Below, in pieces: positions 1 to 8,296 of a stretch of DNA of 64,000 nt; within the stretch, counting starts at the first letter, position 1; each line of letters starts with the position of its first letter. This DNA comes from an uncultured Verrucomicrobiales bacterium (GTDB lineage: Bacteria > Verrucomicrobiota > Verrucomicrobiia > Verrucomicrobiales > Akkermansiaceae): assembly GCA_937928735.1 (NCBI GenBank), contig CALFVF010000018.1, positions 1-64,000 of the forward strand, in the 5' to 3' direction. The notes beneath the pieces are model-generated. The model worked only from the letters and a program-made list of their open reading frames with translations, made no database searches and had not been told where the DNA came from. A program made the position numbers and the translations under genes.

Positions 1-27
1 GAAACCTGCTTTTGGTAAAAAATGCCG

Positions 28-150
28 TCAGATTGTTTCAGATCAAGGCAAACACAATCACTTTTGAATGTATTCATAAGGATTGTGGACAACGCAGAGA
101 TGGAGCAATCTGGTGGTATTTTCAAAAATGAGGTTTTCAGAAGTGCCCTA
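28..150 (+). repeat. Dispersed hairpin repeat, type C copy 1
   Basis: This non-coding stretch can fold into one long hairpin. An outer stem pairs CAGATTG (29-35) with CAATCTG (106-112). One strand of an internal loop reads AGATCAAGGC (40-49) and the opposite strand GGACAACG (87-94). An upper stem pairs CACAATC (53-59) with GATTGTG (81-87), and an inner hairpin is formed by GAATGTATTC (66-75). A diverged second copy lies at 29740-29870. The internal-loop words also occur in the larger repeats at 150-307 and 36789-36952. Its function is unknown. Confidence 0.65.
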
Positions 151-307
151 ATGAGGAAAACTACCCGGTAGAAAGCACGAAGAGATTTGGTGGGAGATCA
201 AGGCGGAACCCATCGGTGATGCGAGCATCTGCGGGTGGATGACAACGATGGTATCTCCTCAAAGATCTAGCGAATTCTACCAGTTAGTTTTTTGAGTTGG
301 TATTAGC
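150..307 (+). repeat. MITE-like hairpin repeat, type A copy 1 (full length)
   Basis: This is a roughly 158-bp element that matches 36789-36952 at about nine positions in ten by eye. Its right end reads toward GAGTTGGTATTAG (294-306); its reverse complement resembles the left end of the other full copy, giving imperfect terminal inverted repeats of about 27 bp. Nested complementary segments (GGTAGAA 167-173 with TTCTACC 275-281; AGATTTGGTGGGAGAT near 183 with ATCTCCTCAAAGATCT near 252) allow the whole element to form one long hairpin. The left terminus of this copy is damaged and abuts the type C repeat. The TTG in its right end is the first possible start of the following mutY gene. Confidence 0.8.
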
Positions 308-1445
308 CTATGAAATTGACTTTCCAAGTTCTAGACCTTGGCACAATCTTGCCACTGTGGATGCTCTGACTCACTCAAAAAACTTTCAGAAAGCCTTACT
401 AGACTGGTTTCGCACCGAAGGGAAAGATTACCCATGGCGCAGAACCATCGACCCATGGCACATTCTCGTGTCTGAGGTCATGCTCCAGCAGACACTCGTG
501 CAGACAGTCCTTGGGTTTTACGACCCCTTTCTGACACGCTTCCCCACACCCAAAGCTCTGGCAGATGCTAGTGAAGCAGAGATTCTCAGCGCCTGGGAGG
601 GACTCGGCTACTACCGCCGTGTGCGAAATCTCCACAAAGCCGCTAGAGCCATCTGCGAACACCACCAAGGGATCTTCCCCCGCGAGCACACAGAGATTCT
701 CGCCCTCCCAGGTATCGGTCAGTACACAGCGGGAGCTGTCTGCTCCTTCGCCTACAATGACTGCCAGCCCATAGTTGATGCCAATGTCGCAAGGATCTTC
801 TCTAGACTCTTTGACTACCACCAGAGAGTCGACACCTCAGCAGGCCAGAAACAACTCTGGAAATGGGCGGACACTCTAGTCTCTGAGGACTCTCCCAGAG
901 AGTATAACTCAGCCCTCATGGAGCTCGGCCAGACCTACTGCACCAATCGCACCCCCGGCTGCGAGAACTGCCCCGTCCAAACATTCTGCCACACAAAAAC
1001 CCCCGAAGATCTCCCCAAGAAAAAGCCCAAGACCACTACCGTACTACTCGATCAACACTGTGTGTTTGCCTACCGCCACAAAGACGCTCAAGTCCTTCTA
1101 CAAAAAGAACAAGTCGGACAGCGGCGAGAAGGCATGTGGAAACTCCCCGAGTACCGCGCAGAGGAACTCGCTAACTTCCCCCTACTCTATCAGGCGAATT
1201 ACGCCATTACGCACCACAAAGTCACTCTGAGAGTCTACCTTATTGAGGACACAAATAACCCTATCCTTCCTACCCTTGCGGCCTCTAAGAACCAAGGGAG
1301 TAGAGAAAAAAGCCATCCAGAAGAGGACAATCAAGAAAGCGCCAATACTGAAGTCACTTGGTTTCACCTCAGCGAACTAGCTGCGACCCCCATGCCTAGC
1401 CCATTCCGAAAGGCACTCAATCAATTACTCGAAGACCTCATCTAG
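297..1445 (+). CDS. mutY: A/G-specific adenine glycosylase MutY
   Basis: This base-excision-repair glycosylase removes adenine mispaired with 8-oxoguanine. The N-terminal HhH-GPD fold carries the catalytic-Glu motif SEVMLQQT (about residue 60), the helix-hairpin-helix LPGIGQYTAG and the catalytic Asp in IVDANVAR. A 4Fe-4S loop follows with C-x6-C-x2-C-x5-C spacing (CTNRTPGCENCPVQTFC). The C-terminal third looks like the MutT-related domain that recognises 8-oxoG. The 382-residue length is typical. The start is uncertain: the first in-frame start is TTG 297, inside the right end of a dispersed repeat, and an in-frame GTG at 357 just before the conserved FQKALLDWF segment may be the ancestral start. 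No ATG precedes the catalytic motif. Confidence 0.95.
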   Translation: MVLAYEIDFPSSRPWHNLATVDALTHSKNFQKALLDWFRTEGKDYPWRRTIDPWHILVSEVMLQQTLVQTVLGFYDPFLTRFPTPKALADASEAEILSAWEGLGYYRRVRNLHKAARAICEHHQGIFPREHTEILALPGIGQYTAGAVCSFAYNDCQPIVDANVARIFSRLFDYHQRVDTSAGQKQLWKWADTLVSEDSPREYNSALMELGQTYCTNRTPGCENCPVQTFCHTKTPEDLPKKKPKTTTVLLDQHCVFAYRHKDAQVLLQKEQVGQRREGMWKLPEYRAEELANFPLLYQANYAITHHKVTLRVYLIEDTNNPILPTLAASKNQGSREKSHPEEDNQESANTEVTWFHLSELAATPMPSPFRKALNQLLEDLI

Positions 1446-1538
1446 AGGAATGATAAAAGCGTCTTTTCACGACAAATCATTTTCTATAATGCGGACAGTG
1501 ATTGTTGTACCACTCTATTCACGTAGTATAAATAGACA

Positions 1539-2327
1539 ATGAGAACATTCACAGTACCCACTCTATGCATTGGCTTACTCGGCCTCAGCTTTGCCTACGC
1601 GAACCCTGCCACCACTCCCACTCTAGCAGAGAGTCAGCAGAGATTTGTGGAAAAATACAAAAAACAAAACCCTCCCAAGCCTGAGGAAATGCTCGTCAAC
1701 ACTGACGCGGAGCCAAACCTAGAAGACGGCTTTACCGCCCTCTACAAAGACGGAGACCTCAGTGACTGGCAACAGCATGGTGGTGCTCATATTTTTGAAG
1801 CAAAAGAAGGCATCATTGAGGGCACTTGTGTCAAAGGAGAACCCTCAGCCTATCTCTGCACAAAGAATAACTACAAAGACTTCATCTTCACCGCAGAGCT
1901 TAACTGGCTAGAGAATATGAATAGTGGGATACTCATCCGCTCTAAGTCACGCCTGATTCAAACAAAAAAGGGGAAAGAACTCTCAGAAGCCTACGGGCCA
2001 CAAATCGAGATGGAAGGCTTCTCCACCCGCAATAGAAACTGGTCTGGCGGGGTCTATCGCCAAGGCTGTGGCGGCTGGACCTACCCACTGTGGCTCGCGC
2101 AACACGCAGAAGCGCGCGCAGCGCTCAAAAAAGACCAGTGGAACCGCATCACCATACAAGCAGAAGGCGATTCTGTAAAAACCTGGATCAATGGCACACC
2201 CGCTGCAAACTGGACCGACCCAGAGTTCTTTGAGGGCTTTATTGGCCTCCAAGTTCACTCTGGTAAATCAGGTAAAATTCAGTTCAGAAACATCCAATTA
2301 AAAGAGCTACCCATGAGTAGCAAGTAG
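1539..2327 (+). CDS. Secreted DUF1080 (3-keto-disaccharide hydrolase-like) protein
   Basis: The protein has an N-terminal signal peptide (residues 1 to about 21, ending SFAYA-NP) and one DUF1080/LamG-like beta-sandwich from about residue 65. Recognisable segments are FTALYKDGDLSDW, FEAKEGIIEG, ELNWLENMNSGILIRS and GFIGLQVHSGKSGKIQFRNI. DUF1080 proteins are abundant in Planctomycetes and Verrucomicrobia and some are 3-keto-glycoside hydrolases; substrate and activity here are inferred from the family only. The predicted location is periplasm or outside the cell. It stands alone between mutY and accB with no sign of co-transcription with a polysaccharide locus. Confidence 0.85.
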   Translation: MRTFTVPTLCIGLLGLSFAYANPATTPTLAESQQRFVEKYKKQNPPKPEEMLVNTDAEPNLEDGFTALYKDGDLSDWQQHGGAHIFEAKEGIIEGTCVKGEPSAYLCTKNNYKDFIFTAELNWLENMNSGILIRSKSRLIQTKKGKELSEAYGPQIEMEGFSTRNRNWSGGVYRQGCGGWTYPLWLAQHAEARAALKKDQWNRITIQAEGDSVKTWINGTPAANWTDPEFFEGFIGLQVHSGKSGKIQFRNIQLKELPMSSK

Positions 2328-2388
2328 CACGCCACGGTAGTCATACCACCAGATCATAAAGTGGATGTTCATCGATGAATTGAAAACT

Positions 2389-2455
2389 CAGCGCACGAAC
2401 TTGTGTTTACAGAGATGGCTGCATTTCTCGAAATCTGGATGCATATTCTGGGCTT
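2389..2455 (+). repeat. Dispersed repeat, type B copy 1
   Basis: This 67-bp segment upstream of accB matches 22751-22817 at most positions. The shared core includes ACAGAGATGGC (2410-2420) and GCATTTCTCGAAATCT (2421-2436). ATTTC and GAAAT inside it can form a small hairpin. Upstream at 2369-2379 lies the palindrome TTCATCGATGAA. The copy sits in the 276-bp gap between the DUF1080 gene and accB and has no coding potential that I can support. Confidence 0.65.
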
Positions 2456-2603
2456 ATATACACACTTGACGGCACTTCCCCCCAGCACCTATGGTGCCAC
2501 TATTACACTGCCTTAGAGCAACTAACCTCAGTGATCTATGCCTGGGGTTAGGCGCTTGGGTTAAGGCAACTCTATTTTTGAACCATACAAACCATACAGC
2601 ACC

Positions 2604-3083
2604 GTGGAATTACAGGATATCCGTAAAATCGTAGAGCTCATGAATGAGCACGACCTCTCTCTCTTTCACCTCGAAAAGGGTGAATTCAATCTCAAGTTGA
2701 AGAAAGGTGCGGATGTAGAAGCCATACAAGCAGCCATGGCAGCTATCCCCCAGTACGCAGCACCTGCGCCCGCTCCAGTAGCAGCACTAGGTGCTGCAGC
2801 CACACCAGCAGCACCTAGTGCTGGCGCTCCAGCAGCCCCTGCTACAGAAGGCACACCACTAGAATCTCCCATGGTCGGTACATTCTACCGCTCCCCTGGC
2901 CCCGATCAGGCCGCCTTCGTGAATGTCGGAGACACCATTTCAGAAGGACAGACCATTTGCATCATCGAGGCCATGAAGGTGATGAATGAAATTAAAGCGG
3001 AGACCTCGGGTACCGTGGCCGCCATTCACGTGGACGACTCCACTCCTGTCCAGTTCGGCGACCTCTTGTTCTCTATCAAGTAA
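2604..3083 (+). CDS. accB: Biotin carboxyl carrier protein of acetyl-CoA carboxylase
   Basis: This 159-residue carrier subunit holds the biotin that AccC carboxylates and the carboxyltransferase then discharges onto acetyl-CoA, the first committed step of fatty-acid synthesis. It starts at GTG 2604 (MELQDIRKIVELMNEHDLS, a typical BCCP N-terminus). Residues 50-85 form an Ala/Pro-rich linker and the C-terminal 75 residues form the biotinyl domain. The biotin attachment site is Lys125 in EAMKVMNEI. accC follows after 50 bp in the same direction, so the two are probably co-transcribed. The linker-coding DNA holds a perfect 16-bp inverted repeat (2782-2823). Confidence 0.96.
   Translation: MELQDIRKIVELMNEHDLSLFHLEKGEFNLKLKKGADVEAIQAAMAAIPQYAAPAPAPVAALGAAATPAAPSAGAPAAPATEGTPLESPMVGTFYRSPGPDQAAFVNVGDTISEGQTICIIEAMKVMNEIKAETSGTVAAIHVDDSTPVQFGDLLFSIK
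2782..2823 (+). repeat. Perfect 16-bp inverted repeat inside accB
   Basis: The arm 2782-2797 (CAGCACTAGGTGCTGC) is the exact reverse complement of 2808-2823, with a 10-bp spacer. It lies in the Ala-rich linker region of accB, so the mRNA could form a strong intragenic hairpin. Each arm is itself nearly palindromic around CTAG. Confidence 0.85.
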
Positions 3084-3133
3084 TTGCCACCTCACCTCTA
3101 GACACCACTCATCTATCTCGAACAGAACCTGCT

Positions 3134-4492
3134 ATGCTTAAGAAAGTTCTCGTTGCCAATCGGGGCGAAATCGCGCTTCGCATCATACGTGCCTGCCGTG
3201 AGCTCGGTGTTGCCTCCGTGGCAGTCTACTCCGAGCCCGATGTTGACTCCATGCATGTCCAGCTCGCGGATGAAGCTGTCTGCATTGGCCCCGGCCCCAG
3301 TAAAGACAGCTATCTAAAGCCGGATCGCATCATCGCGGCCGCAGAAATCACAGATGCTGACGCCATTCACCCTGGCTATGGCTTTCTTTCTGAAAATGCT
3401 CGTTTCGCAGAGATTTGTGCGACCTCTGGGATCAAATTCATCGGCCCCTCTGTGGACACGATTCGCCGCATGGGTGATAAGAACACAGCGCGCGCCACAG
3501 CCCTCGAGTTCGGAGTGCCAGTCACGCCTGGCTCAGACGGGATTCTTAAAGACGCCAAGCACGGCCTCGAAATCGCCAAGGAAGTCGGCTTCCCGGTGAT
3601 GATCAAAGCCACCGCAGGTGGTGGTGGACGCGGCATGCGCCCAGCGATGAATGAGGAAGAGTTCTCAGACATGTATCACCAGGCCTCTAGTGAGGCTGTC
3701 GCCTGCTTTGGCAATGGCGAATGCTATATCGAGAAGCTAGTGCTCAATCCCCACCACGTGGAGATTCAAGTCATCGGTGACACGCACGGGAACTTCCTCC
3801 AACTCGGGGAGCGTGACTGCTCCATGCAGCGCCGAAATCAGAAGATCATTGAAGAATGCCCTTCTCCTCTTCTCACACCAGAACTGCGCAAGCGCATGGG
3901 TGAGGCCTCGAAGAAACTCATCGAATCCATCGGCTATGAAAATGCCGGCACCATTGAATACCTAGTCGATTCTGAGGCCAAGAACTTCTACTTCATGGAG
4001 ATGAACACCCGAATTCAGGTGGAACATCCCGTGACTGAGGAAGTGATGGGCTGTGAGCTGATTAAGGAGCAAATACGAGTCGCCTCTGGAGAGTCTCTCT
4101 CCCACCACGTGCTCAATGCTAGCCCAAGAGGCTGGTCAATCGAGTGCCGCATCAATGCCGAAGATCCCTATAATAACTTCGCTCCAAGTCCTGGTAAAAT
4201 TGAGCTCTGGTATGCACCTGGTGGGAAAGGTGTGCGCGTAGACACGCACGTCTACAGCGGCTACACAGTCCCACCCTACTATGACTCGATGATCGCCAAG
4301 CTCATATGCACAGGGGCAACTAGAGAGATCGCCATTGCTAGAATGAACCGCGCCCTAAAGGAATTCATGGTTCGTGGCATCAAGACCACCATTCCATTCC
4401 AGTTAGAGATCATCAACCACCCTGATTTCATCAACGGAACCTACGACATCGCATGGGTAGGCCGCTTCCTTGAGGAGACTCAGAAAAAGTAA
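3134..4492 (+). CDS. accC: Biotin carboxylase subunit of acetyl-CoA carboxylase
   Basis: This ATP-grasp enzyme carboxylates the biotin on AccB using bicarbonate and ATP. The 452-residue length fits the single-subunit bacterial enzyme. It begins MLKKVLVANRGEIALRIIRA. The ATP-binding glycine-rich loop is KATAGGGGRGMRPA (about residues 159-172) and the metal and active-site segment is MEMNTRIQVEHPVTE (about 290-304). The biotin carboxylase C-terminal domain extends to residue 445. It follows accB closely and is ended by a clear intrinsic terminator at 4582-4616, so accBC forms a two-gene operon. accA lies elsewhere in the window (46148-47101) and accD is not in it. Confidence 0.97.
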   Translation: MLKKVLVANRGEIALRIIRACRELGVASVAVYSEPDVDSMHVQLADEAVCIGPGPSKDSYLKPDRIIAAAEITDADAIHPGYGFLSENARFAEICATSGIKFIGPSVDTIRRMGDKNTARATALEFGVPVTPGSDGILKDAKHGLEIAKEVGFPVMIKATAGGGGRGMRPAMNEEEFSDMYHQASSEAVACFGNGECYIEKLVLNPHHVEIQVIGDTHGNFLQLGERDCSMQRRNQKIIEECPSPLLTPELRKRMGEASKKLIESIGYENAGTIEYLVDSEAKNFYFMEMNTRIQVEHPVTEEVMGCELIKEQIRVASGESLSHHVLNASPRGWSIECRINAEDPYNNFAPSPGKIELWYAPGGKGVRVDTHVYSGYTVPPYYDSMIAKLICTGATREIAIARMNRALKEFMVRGIKTTIPFQLEIINHPDFINGTYDIAWVGRFLEETQKK

Positions 4493-4522
4493 CACCACTT
4501 AGTTTTTCGAGTTGGTATAAGG
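4491..4522 (+). repeat. Degenerate type A repeat end (copy 5)
   Basis: Immediately after the accC stop, the DNA reads CTTAGTTTTTCGAGTTGGTATAA (about 4498-4520). This matches the right terminal segment of the type A hairpin repeat with a few substitutions. There is no internal part, so it is a solo terminus or an eroded internally deleted copy. Confidence 0.5.
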
Positions 4523-4581
4523 TGCACTCCTAGAATCTAGCGCGCAGGTTCCATGACCTGCCTGACATCATATTCTTTTAT

Positions 4582-4616
4582 AATCTCGCTAGAGTGCTCC
4601 TTTAGCGAGATTTTTT
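4582..4616 (+). terminator. Intrinsic terminator of accBC
   Basis: The stem AATCTCGCTA (4582-4591) pairs with TAGCGAGATT (4603-4612), with an 11-nt loop and a following run of T. A smaller hairpin (GCAGGT/ACCTGC, about 4545-4562) lies just before it. Confidence 0.85.
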
Positions 4617-4645
4617 ATGGTTAGACACTACAGCAAAGCTCCCAG

Positions 4646-5656
4646 CTATTCTGCTAGAGAGAGAATCACTTTGCCTGTACGCTTATCCTGCTGGGCATGT
4701 ACTAATGCTTGTTTGATGTCCTCAAGAGGGTAGCGAGAGGCAATGGTTTGTGTGAGCTTTCCTTCCTCCACCCACTGGGCGAGCTGAGCATAACGTCTGT
4801 GGACTTCACTTTGGCTAGTTTCCTCCAGCCACTTTGTCACCCACAGCCCCTCAAAGCGGATTCGCTTAAATATCAAAAACTTGTTAGGGATAGTCACAGG
4901 CCGTCGACTCATCGCACCATAGGTGACATGCACTCCCTGCTCCACTAAGGCACTCATTAGTCGAATCGAGCTCTCTCCTCCTACCGCATTGCAGGCCAGT
5001 TTAACTTCTAATTTCTGACTGATCTCCTTTAGTTGCTGCACACCACCTTCATCTTCCACAAGTACGATATCAGCACCCAGAGGCTCTAACTCCGCTACGA
5101 GCTCCGCGCGCCGCACCAGATTAATCGTGCGCAGACCCAGTAACTTGGCAATCTGGATCACGCACTGCCCTACTCCTGAGTTCGCCGCATTCTGAATCAC
5201 CCAGTCACCAGCTTGTAGGGAAGTATAGTCTTCTAACAAACAGAGTGCCGTCATAGGATTCACCTTCAGCATCGAGGCTTGCTCACGGCAGAGATCCCTG
5301 GAAATAACATAGAGCGCATCCGCATCACAGACCACCCGCTGACTCCAAGTCCCGACACGCTTGAGAAAAATCACTGTATCTCCTACATTCACACCAGAAG
5401 CTCTTGAGTCCTCTACAATACCACAGCCCTCTATCCCAGGGACTGCCGGCAGCACAGGCTTCACTCCATAGGTTCCTTCTATAAAGTTAATATCAGCAGG
5501 GTTAATAGGAGCCACTAGCATGCGCACCTCAACCTGGCCTTCCTCAAGTCCTCCGCCAAGTACCTGAGGTGATACTTCCTGCACAGACACAACTTCTTGC
5601 GCCTTTCCGAACTCTGTGAGTTGTACTTCTTTCATGACTCTTTTTAAAAGGCTCAT
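4646..5656 (-). CDS. MECR/ETR1-like 2-enoyl thioester reductase or quinone reductase (zinc-free MDR family)
   Basis: This is a 336-residue medium-chain dehydrogenase/reductase. An N-terminal GroES-like domain carries INPADINFIEGTYG, whose Tyr corresponds to the catalytic Tyr of mitochondrial enoyl reductases. It is followed by NPMTALCLL and the nucleotide-binding segment NAANSGVGQCVIQIAK. No structural-zinc cysteine cluster is seen. The closest recognisable group is the NADPH-dependent trans-2-enoyl-CoA/ACP reductases, which would fit fatty-acid synthesis beside accBC, but a quinone reductase role cannot be excluded. The 5656 start is preceded by AGAGGGA at good spacing; a second ATG seven codons in (MKEVQLTEFG) is an alternative. 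It is convergent with accC. Confidence 0.85.
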   Translation of the reverse strand: MSLLKRVMKEVQLTEFGKAQEVVSVQEVSPQVLGGGLEEGQVEVRMLVAPINPADINFIEGTYGVKPVLPAVPGIEGCGIVEDSRASGVNVGDTVIFLKRVGTWSQRVVCDADALYVISRDLCREQASMLKVNPMTALCLLEDYTSLQAGDWVIQNAANSGVGQCVIQIAKLLGLRTINLVRRAELVAELEPLGADIVLVEDEGGVQQLKEISQKLEVKLACNAVGGESSIRLMSALVEQGVHVTYGAMSRRPVTIPNKFLIFKRIRFEGLWVTKWLEETSQSEVHRRYAQLAQWVEEGKLTQTIASRYPLEDIKQALVHAQQDKRTGKVILSLAE

Positions 5657-5682
5657 TTCCCTCTACTTCTCTCTGGGTTTAA

Positions 5683-5717
5683 AAAGAGGCAGCCCAACTT
5701 CTTGGTGCTGCCTCTTT
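5683..5717 (-). terminator. Intrinsic terminator after the PhoD-like gene
   Basis: The 11-bp arms 5683-5693 and 5707-5717 (AAAGAGGCAGC and its complement) form a stem that, read on the minus strand, is followed by TTTTTAAA. It separates the PhoD-like gene from the downstream reductase gene. Confidence 0.8.
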
Positions 5718-5761
5718 GCTTCAACTATATCGTGGGCACCTTCGGCACCCATATAAAAATG

Positions 5762-8101
5762 TTAGCTTAATTTATTTTTGCCAGCATTCTCTTCTTGGTG
5801 AATCGTCACAGGGAAGCCCTCGAATTGATTTGATGCTTTCCCATCTGTCGCATCTACAGAGAAGCGGTAGCAGTCCAGCGTGTATGTCTTCTTCTCACTA
5901 TCAATAGTGATCATACCAAAGCCGCTGCCCTTCTTGTGAGCCACTTCGTAGCGTGTGCCTTTGGGTAAATCCTCAGGATAGCCAACAGCGTAGACGTAGG
6001 TTTTATTGCCAAAGCCATCCATAAATTCGCCAGTCTCAGGCAGCCCGTGCTGTGGCTGATTCGCAGCATCCATACCATCAATCTCTGAGGGTCTCCACCA
6101 GCGTGGGTAGCCCGCAGCGATCGCTGGTGTGCAAAACGCCCAGCCAGAATCACGCTGCTTCTCCACGCCGTACTGAGAGAGTGATGTGAGGTGCTGGTCA
6201 CCATTCACATGCAATGCCTTTGCATCGCGCATGAGTTTGATCGCACGATTACGCCCACTCTGTGGCCAGCCGCCAGAGTCGAGATCTCCGCGCAAGTAGC
6301 CATCATACTTGCCGTGGTGTGTCGCGAGACCAGAGAACACTGTCGCACTCAAGAGAACTTTCATGCTGTGGCCTCGCTGGTCTTTCGCCCACTCAGCAAG
6401 GAATTTTTCCTGACGGTCTCCTAAGAAGTGCAGCCCCTCAGTATCGATCTTTGTCATGTCGAAGTTAGGATCAACAATATGATCCGCGCGAATATCTGAT
6501 TCAGAATTCACCCTATGCGGACTACTCTTAAACATACGGTCTGCTATCACCGCAAAGCTCACACCTCCATAGAGCATATCACCATACCAGACAGTGATGC
6601 CCTGCAGCACAGGTGCGGTATCATGGAAGTCTGGGTGGTGACCGCAGTTTGTCTTATGCACGACATTCACCATCTTCGCTGGCTCTCGGTAGCCACCTTG
6701 TGAGATCTTTAGGCCATTTTCCTTATCTTCAATCGCGGCTCCATTCTCTCCCCAGATATTACCGTGAAATACATCGTGATCATCTGGAATACTCAGTGTC
6801 GGCGCATTACGCATTGCTTCGCGGAATGACCAGCCATGCTGCCAGAATTTACGCAAGTAGTTGAGAATAGCGGCATCTGCGGGGTCACGAATAAGGCCAT
6901 AGCCACCATGGTTCTCATAGAGCTGATCCCCTGAGAAATAGATCAAATCAGGATCAAGCTTGGCGACATTATCAGCCACCGGGGCATAGGGGAATCCGTA
7001 GTCCTTTTGGCAGGTCAGTCCCGCTAGCTTTAGTGGGCGCCCCTTAGGGTCAGCCTTCACGCGGCCAGCCCACTCATAGGGTTCACTAGATCCATCTGAG
7101 AATGCTTCGCGATACACGAGCTTGTAGGCGACATCTCGGCTGGCTTCCCAGTTTTCCACGCGAAACATGGCGATACAGGCACTGGGGTCAATTGGCGATG
7201 TGGCGATCTTTTGCCACTGGCCTGCCTTCTGAATGTGTAGCTCAACTTCTTGGCTGTCTTTCTCACCAAATGGCCCTACGAGAGCTCCCATTTTCATCAC
7301 ATAGCCCTGATCATTGCGATTATCACTGAGGGTGTACTGTGACCAGAGAATAGGACCAAACTCTTGATTGGGTTTACTCTCGACGAGTGATCCACCGATC
7401 TGCCAGTTTTGGAAACGATAGCATTTCAAAGTTTGGCCAGTTTTTCCACCACCAAGTGCTTGGCTTGTTAGAGCGACATTACCTATGATCTTGTCCACAG
7501 GGGCGCTGCTTTTTGCCTCGGCAAGTAACTCGTCTCCTTCTTTCACCTGTGCTGTGAAGCGAAATTGCCCCCCCTCGACCTTGCCTTCCATGAGAAGAGT
7601 CACGACACCTGACTGAGCTGCGCGAGAGAACTTCGTGGTCTGAGAACCAATGAAGAGCTTGCCACTTTGCACGCCGATATTGAGTCCATTTCTGGAGAAT
7701 ACATTGGCTCTATGGTCATTGATATCCGCTCTCGATCCTATGCGAAATCCTCCTCCGTGGTCTTTCTTCAGGCCCTTCGGCAAGCCGATATCCACACGCA
7801 TCGCGAAGTCTCCCTCCTTCTGAGTGATCTGGTAATTTAGAGCGTGGATATTGCGATTTCCTCCATCGACCTCACACTGAGCCCAGCCATTCTCCACGAT
7901 CCAGTTCTCCATAGGGTTCGCCCAGACAGCACCTCCTAAGAATCTGCGATCATGTGTCTTCTTCCAGTTATCTATGGTGTGTAACTTGGCCTCAGGTGCA
8001 GACCCTGTCTTGGCTTGTCCAGCTTGTCCATAGAGGAGAGATCCCCCTAATGGTGCGCCCGCTAGTATTCCTATAAATCGTTTACGGCTAATTGATGTCA
8101 T
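5762..8101 (-). CDS. PhoD-like alkaline phosphatase / metallophosphatase, Tat-type signal
   Basis: This large (779-residue) exported phosphoesterase has an N-terminus MTSISRKRFIGILAGAPLGG resembling a twin-arginine signal in which the first arginine pair is split (SRKRF). Residues from about 45 to 350 are beta-rich and probably bind ligand. The metallophosphatase domain follows, with LIYFSGDQLYE, the metal-site segment SIPDDHDVFHGNIWG, LLSATVFSG and HVNGDQHLTS. PhoD enzymes release phosphate from phosphodiesters using Fe/Ca. In marine Verrucomicrobia large relatives are often near sulfatases, but none is seen here. It is transcribed alone and ended by the terminator at 5683-5717. Confidence 0.88.
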   Translation of the reverse strand: MTSISRKRFIGILAGAPLGGSLLYGQAGQAKTGSAPEAKLHTIDNWKKTHDRRFLGGAVWANPMENWIVENGWAQCEVDGGNRNIHALNYQITQKEGDFAMRVDIGLPKGLKKDHGGGFRIGSRADINDHRANVFSRNGLNIGVQSGKLFIGSQTTKFSRAAQSGVVTLLMEGKVEGGQFRFTAQVKEGDELLAEAKSSAPVDKIIGNVALTSQALGGGKTGQTLKCYRFQNWQIGGSLVESKPNQEFGPILWSQYTLSDNRNDQGYVMKMGALVGPFGEKDSQEVELHIQKAGQWQKIATSPIDPSACIAMFRVENWEASRDVAYKLVYREAFSDGSSEPYEWAGRVKADPKGRPLKLAGLTCQKDYGFPYAPVADNVAKLDPDLIYFSGDQLYENHGGYGLIRDPADAAILNYLRKFWQHGWSFREAMRNAPTLSIPDDHDVFHGNIWGENGAAIEDKENGLKISQGGYREPAKMVNVVHKTNCGHHPDFHDTAPVLQGITVWYGDMLYGGVSFAVIADRMFKSSPHRVNSESDIRADHIVDPNFDMTKIDTEGLHFLGDRQEKFLAEWAKDQRGHSMKVLLSATVFSGLATHHGKYDGYLRGDLDSGGWPQSGRNRAIKLMRDAKALHVNGDQHLTSLSQYGVEKQRDSGWAFCTPAIAAGYPRWWRPSEIDGMDAANQPQHGLPETGEFMDGFGNKTYVYAVGYPEDLPKGTRYEVAHKKGSGFGMITIDSEKKTYTLDCYRFSVDATDGKASNQFEGFPVTIHQEENAGKNKLS

Positions 8102-8296
8102 CTTGTCTCTTATGTTGGTGCAATGATAGCTACTGAAGGTGAACTATCACTCAAACAAAATACAGGACTTTGGCAAGAATCCGATCGAAATGATGGAATC
8201 AAACCTCTTTCTGCAAGAAATCGCCAGCAAACTATTCTCAGAGAATAGCCGCTCTCACATGCCCTCTAGCCGCTATGTCGCCTTAGTCTCTCAGGC

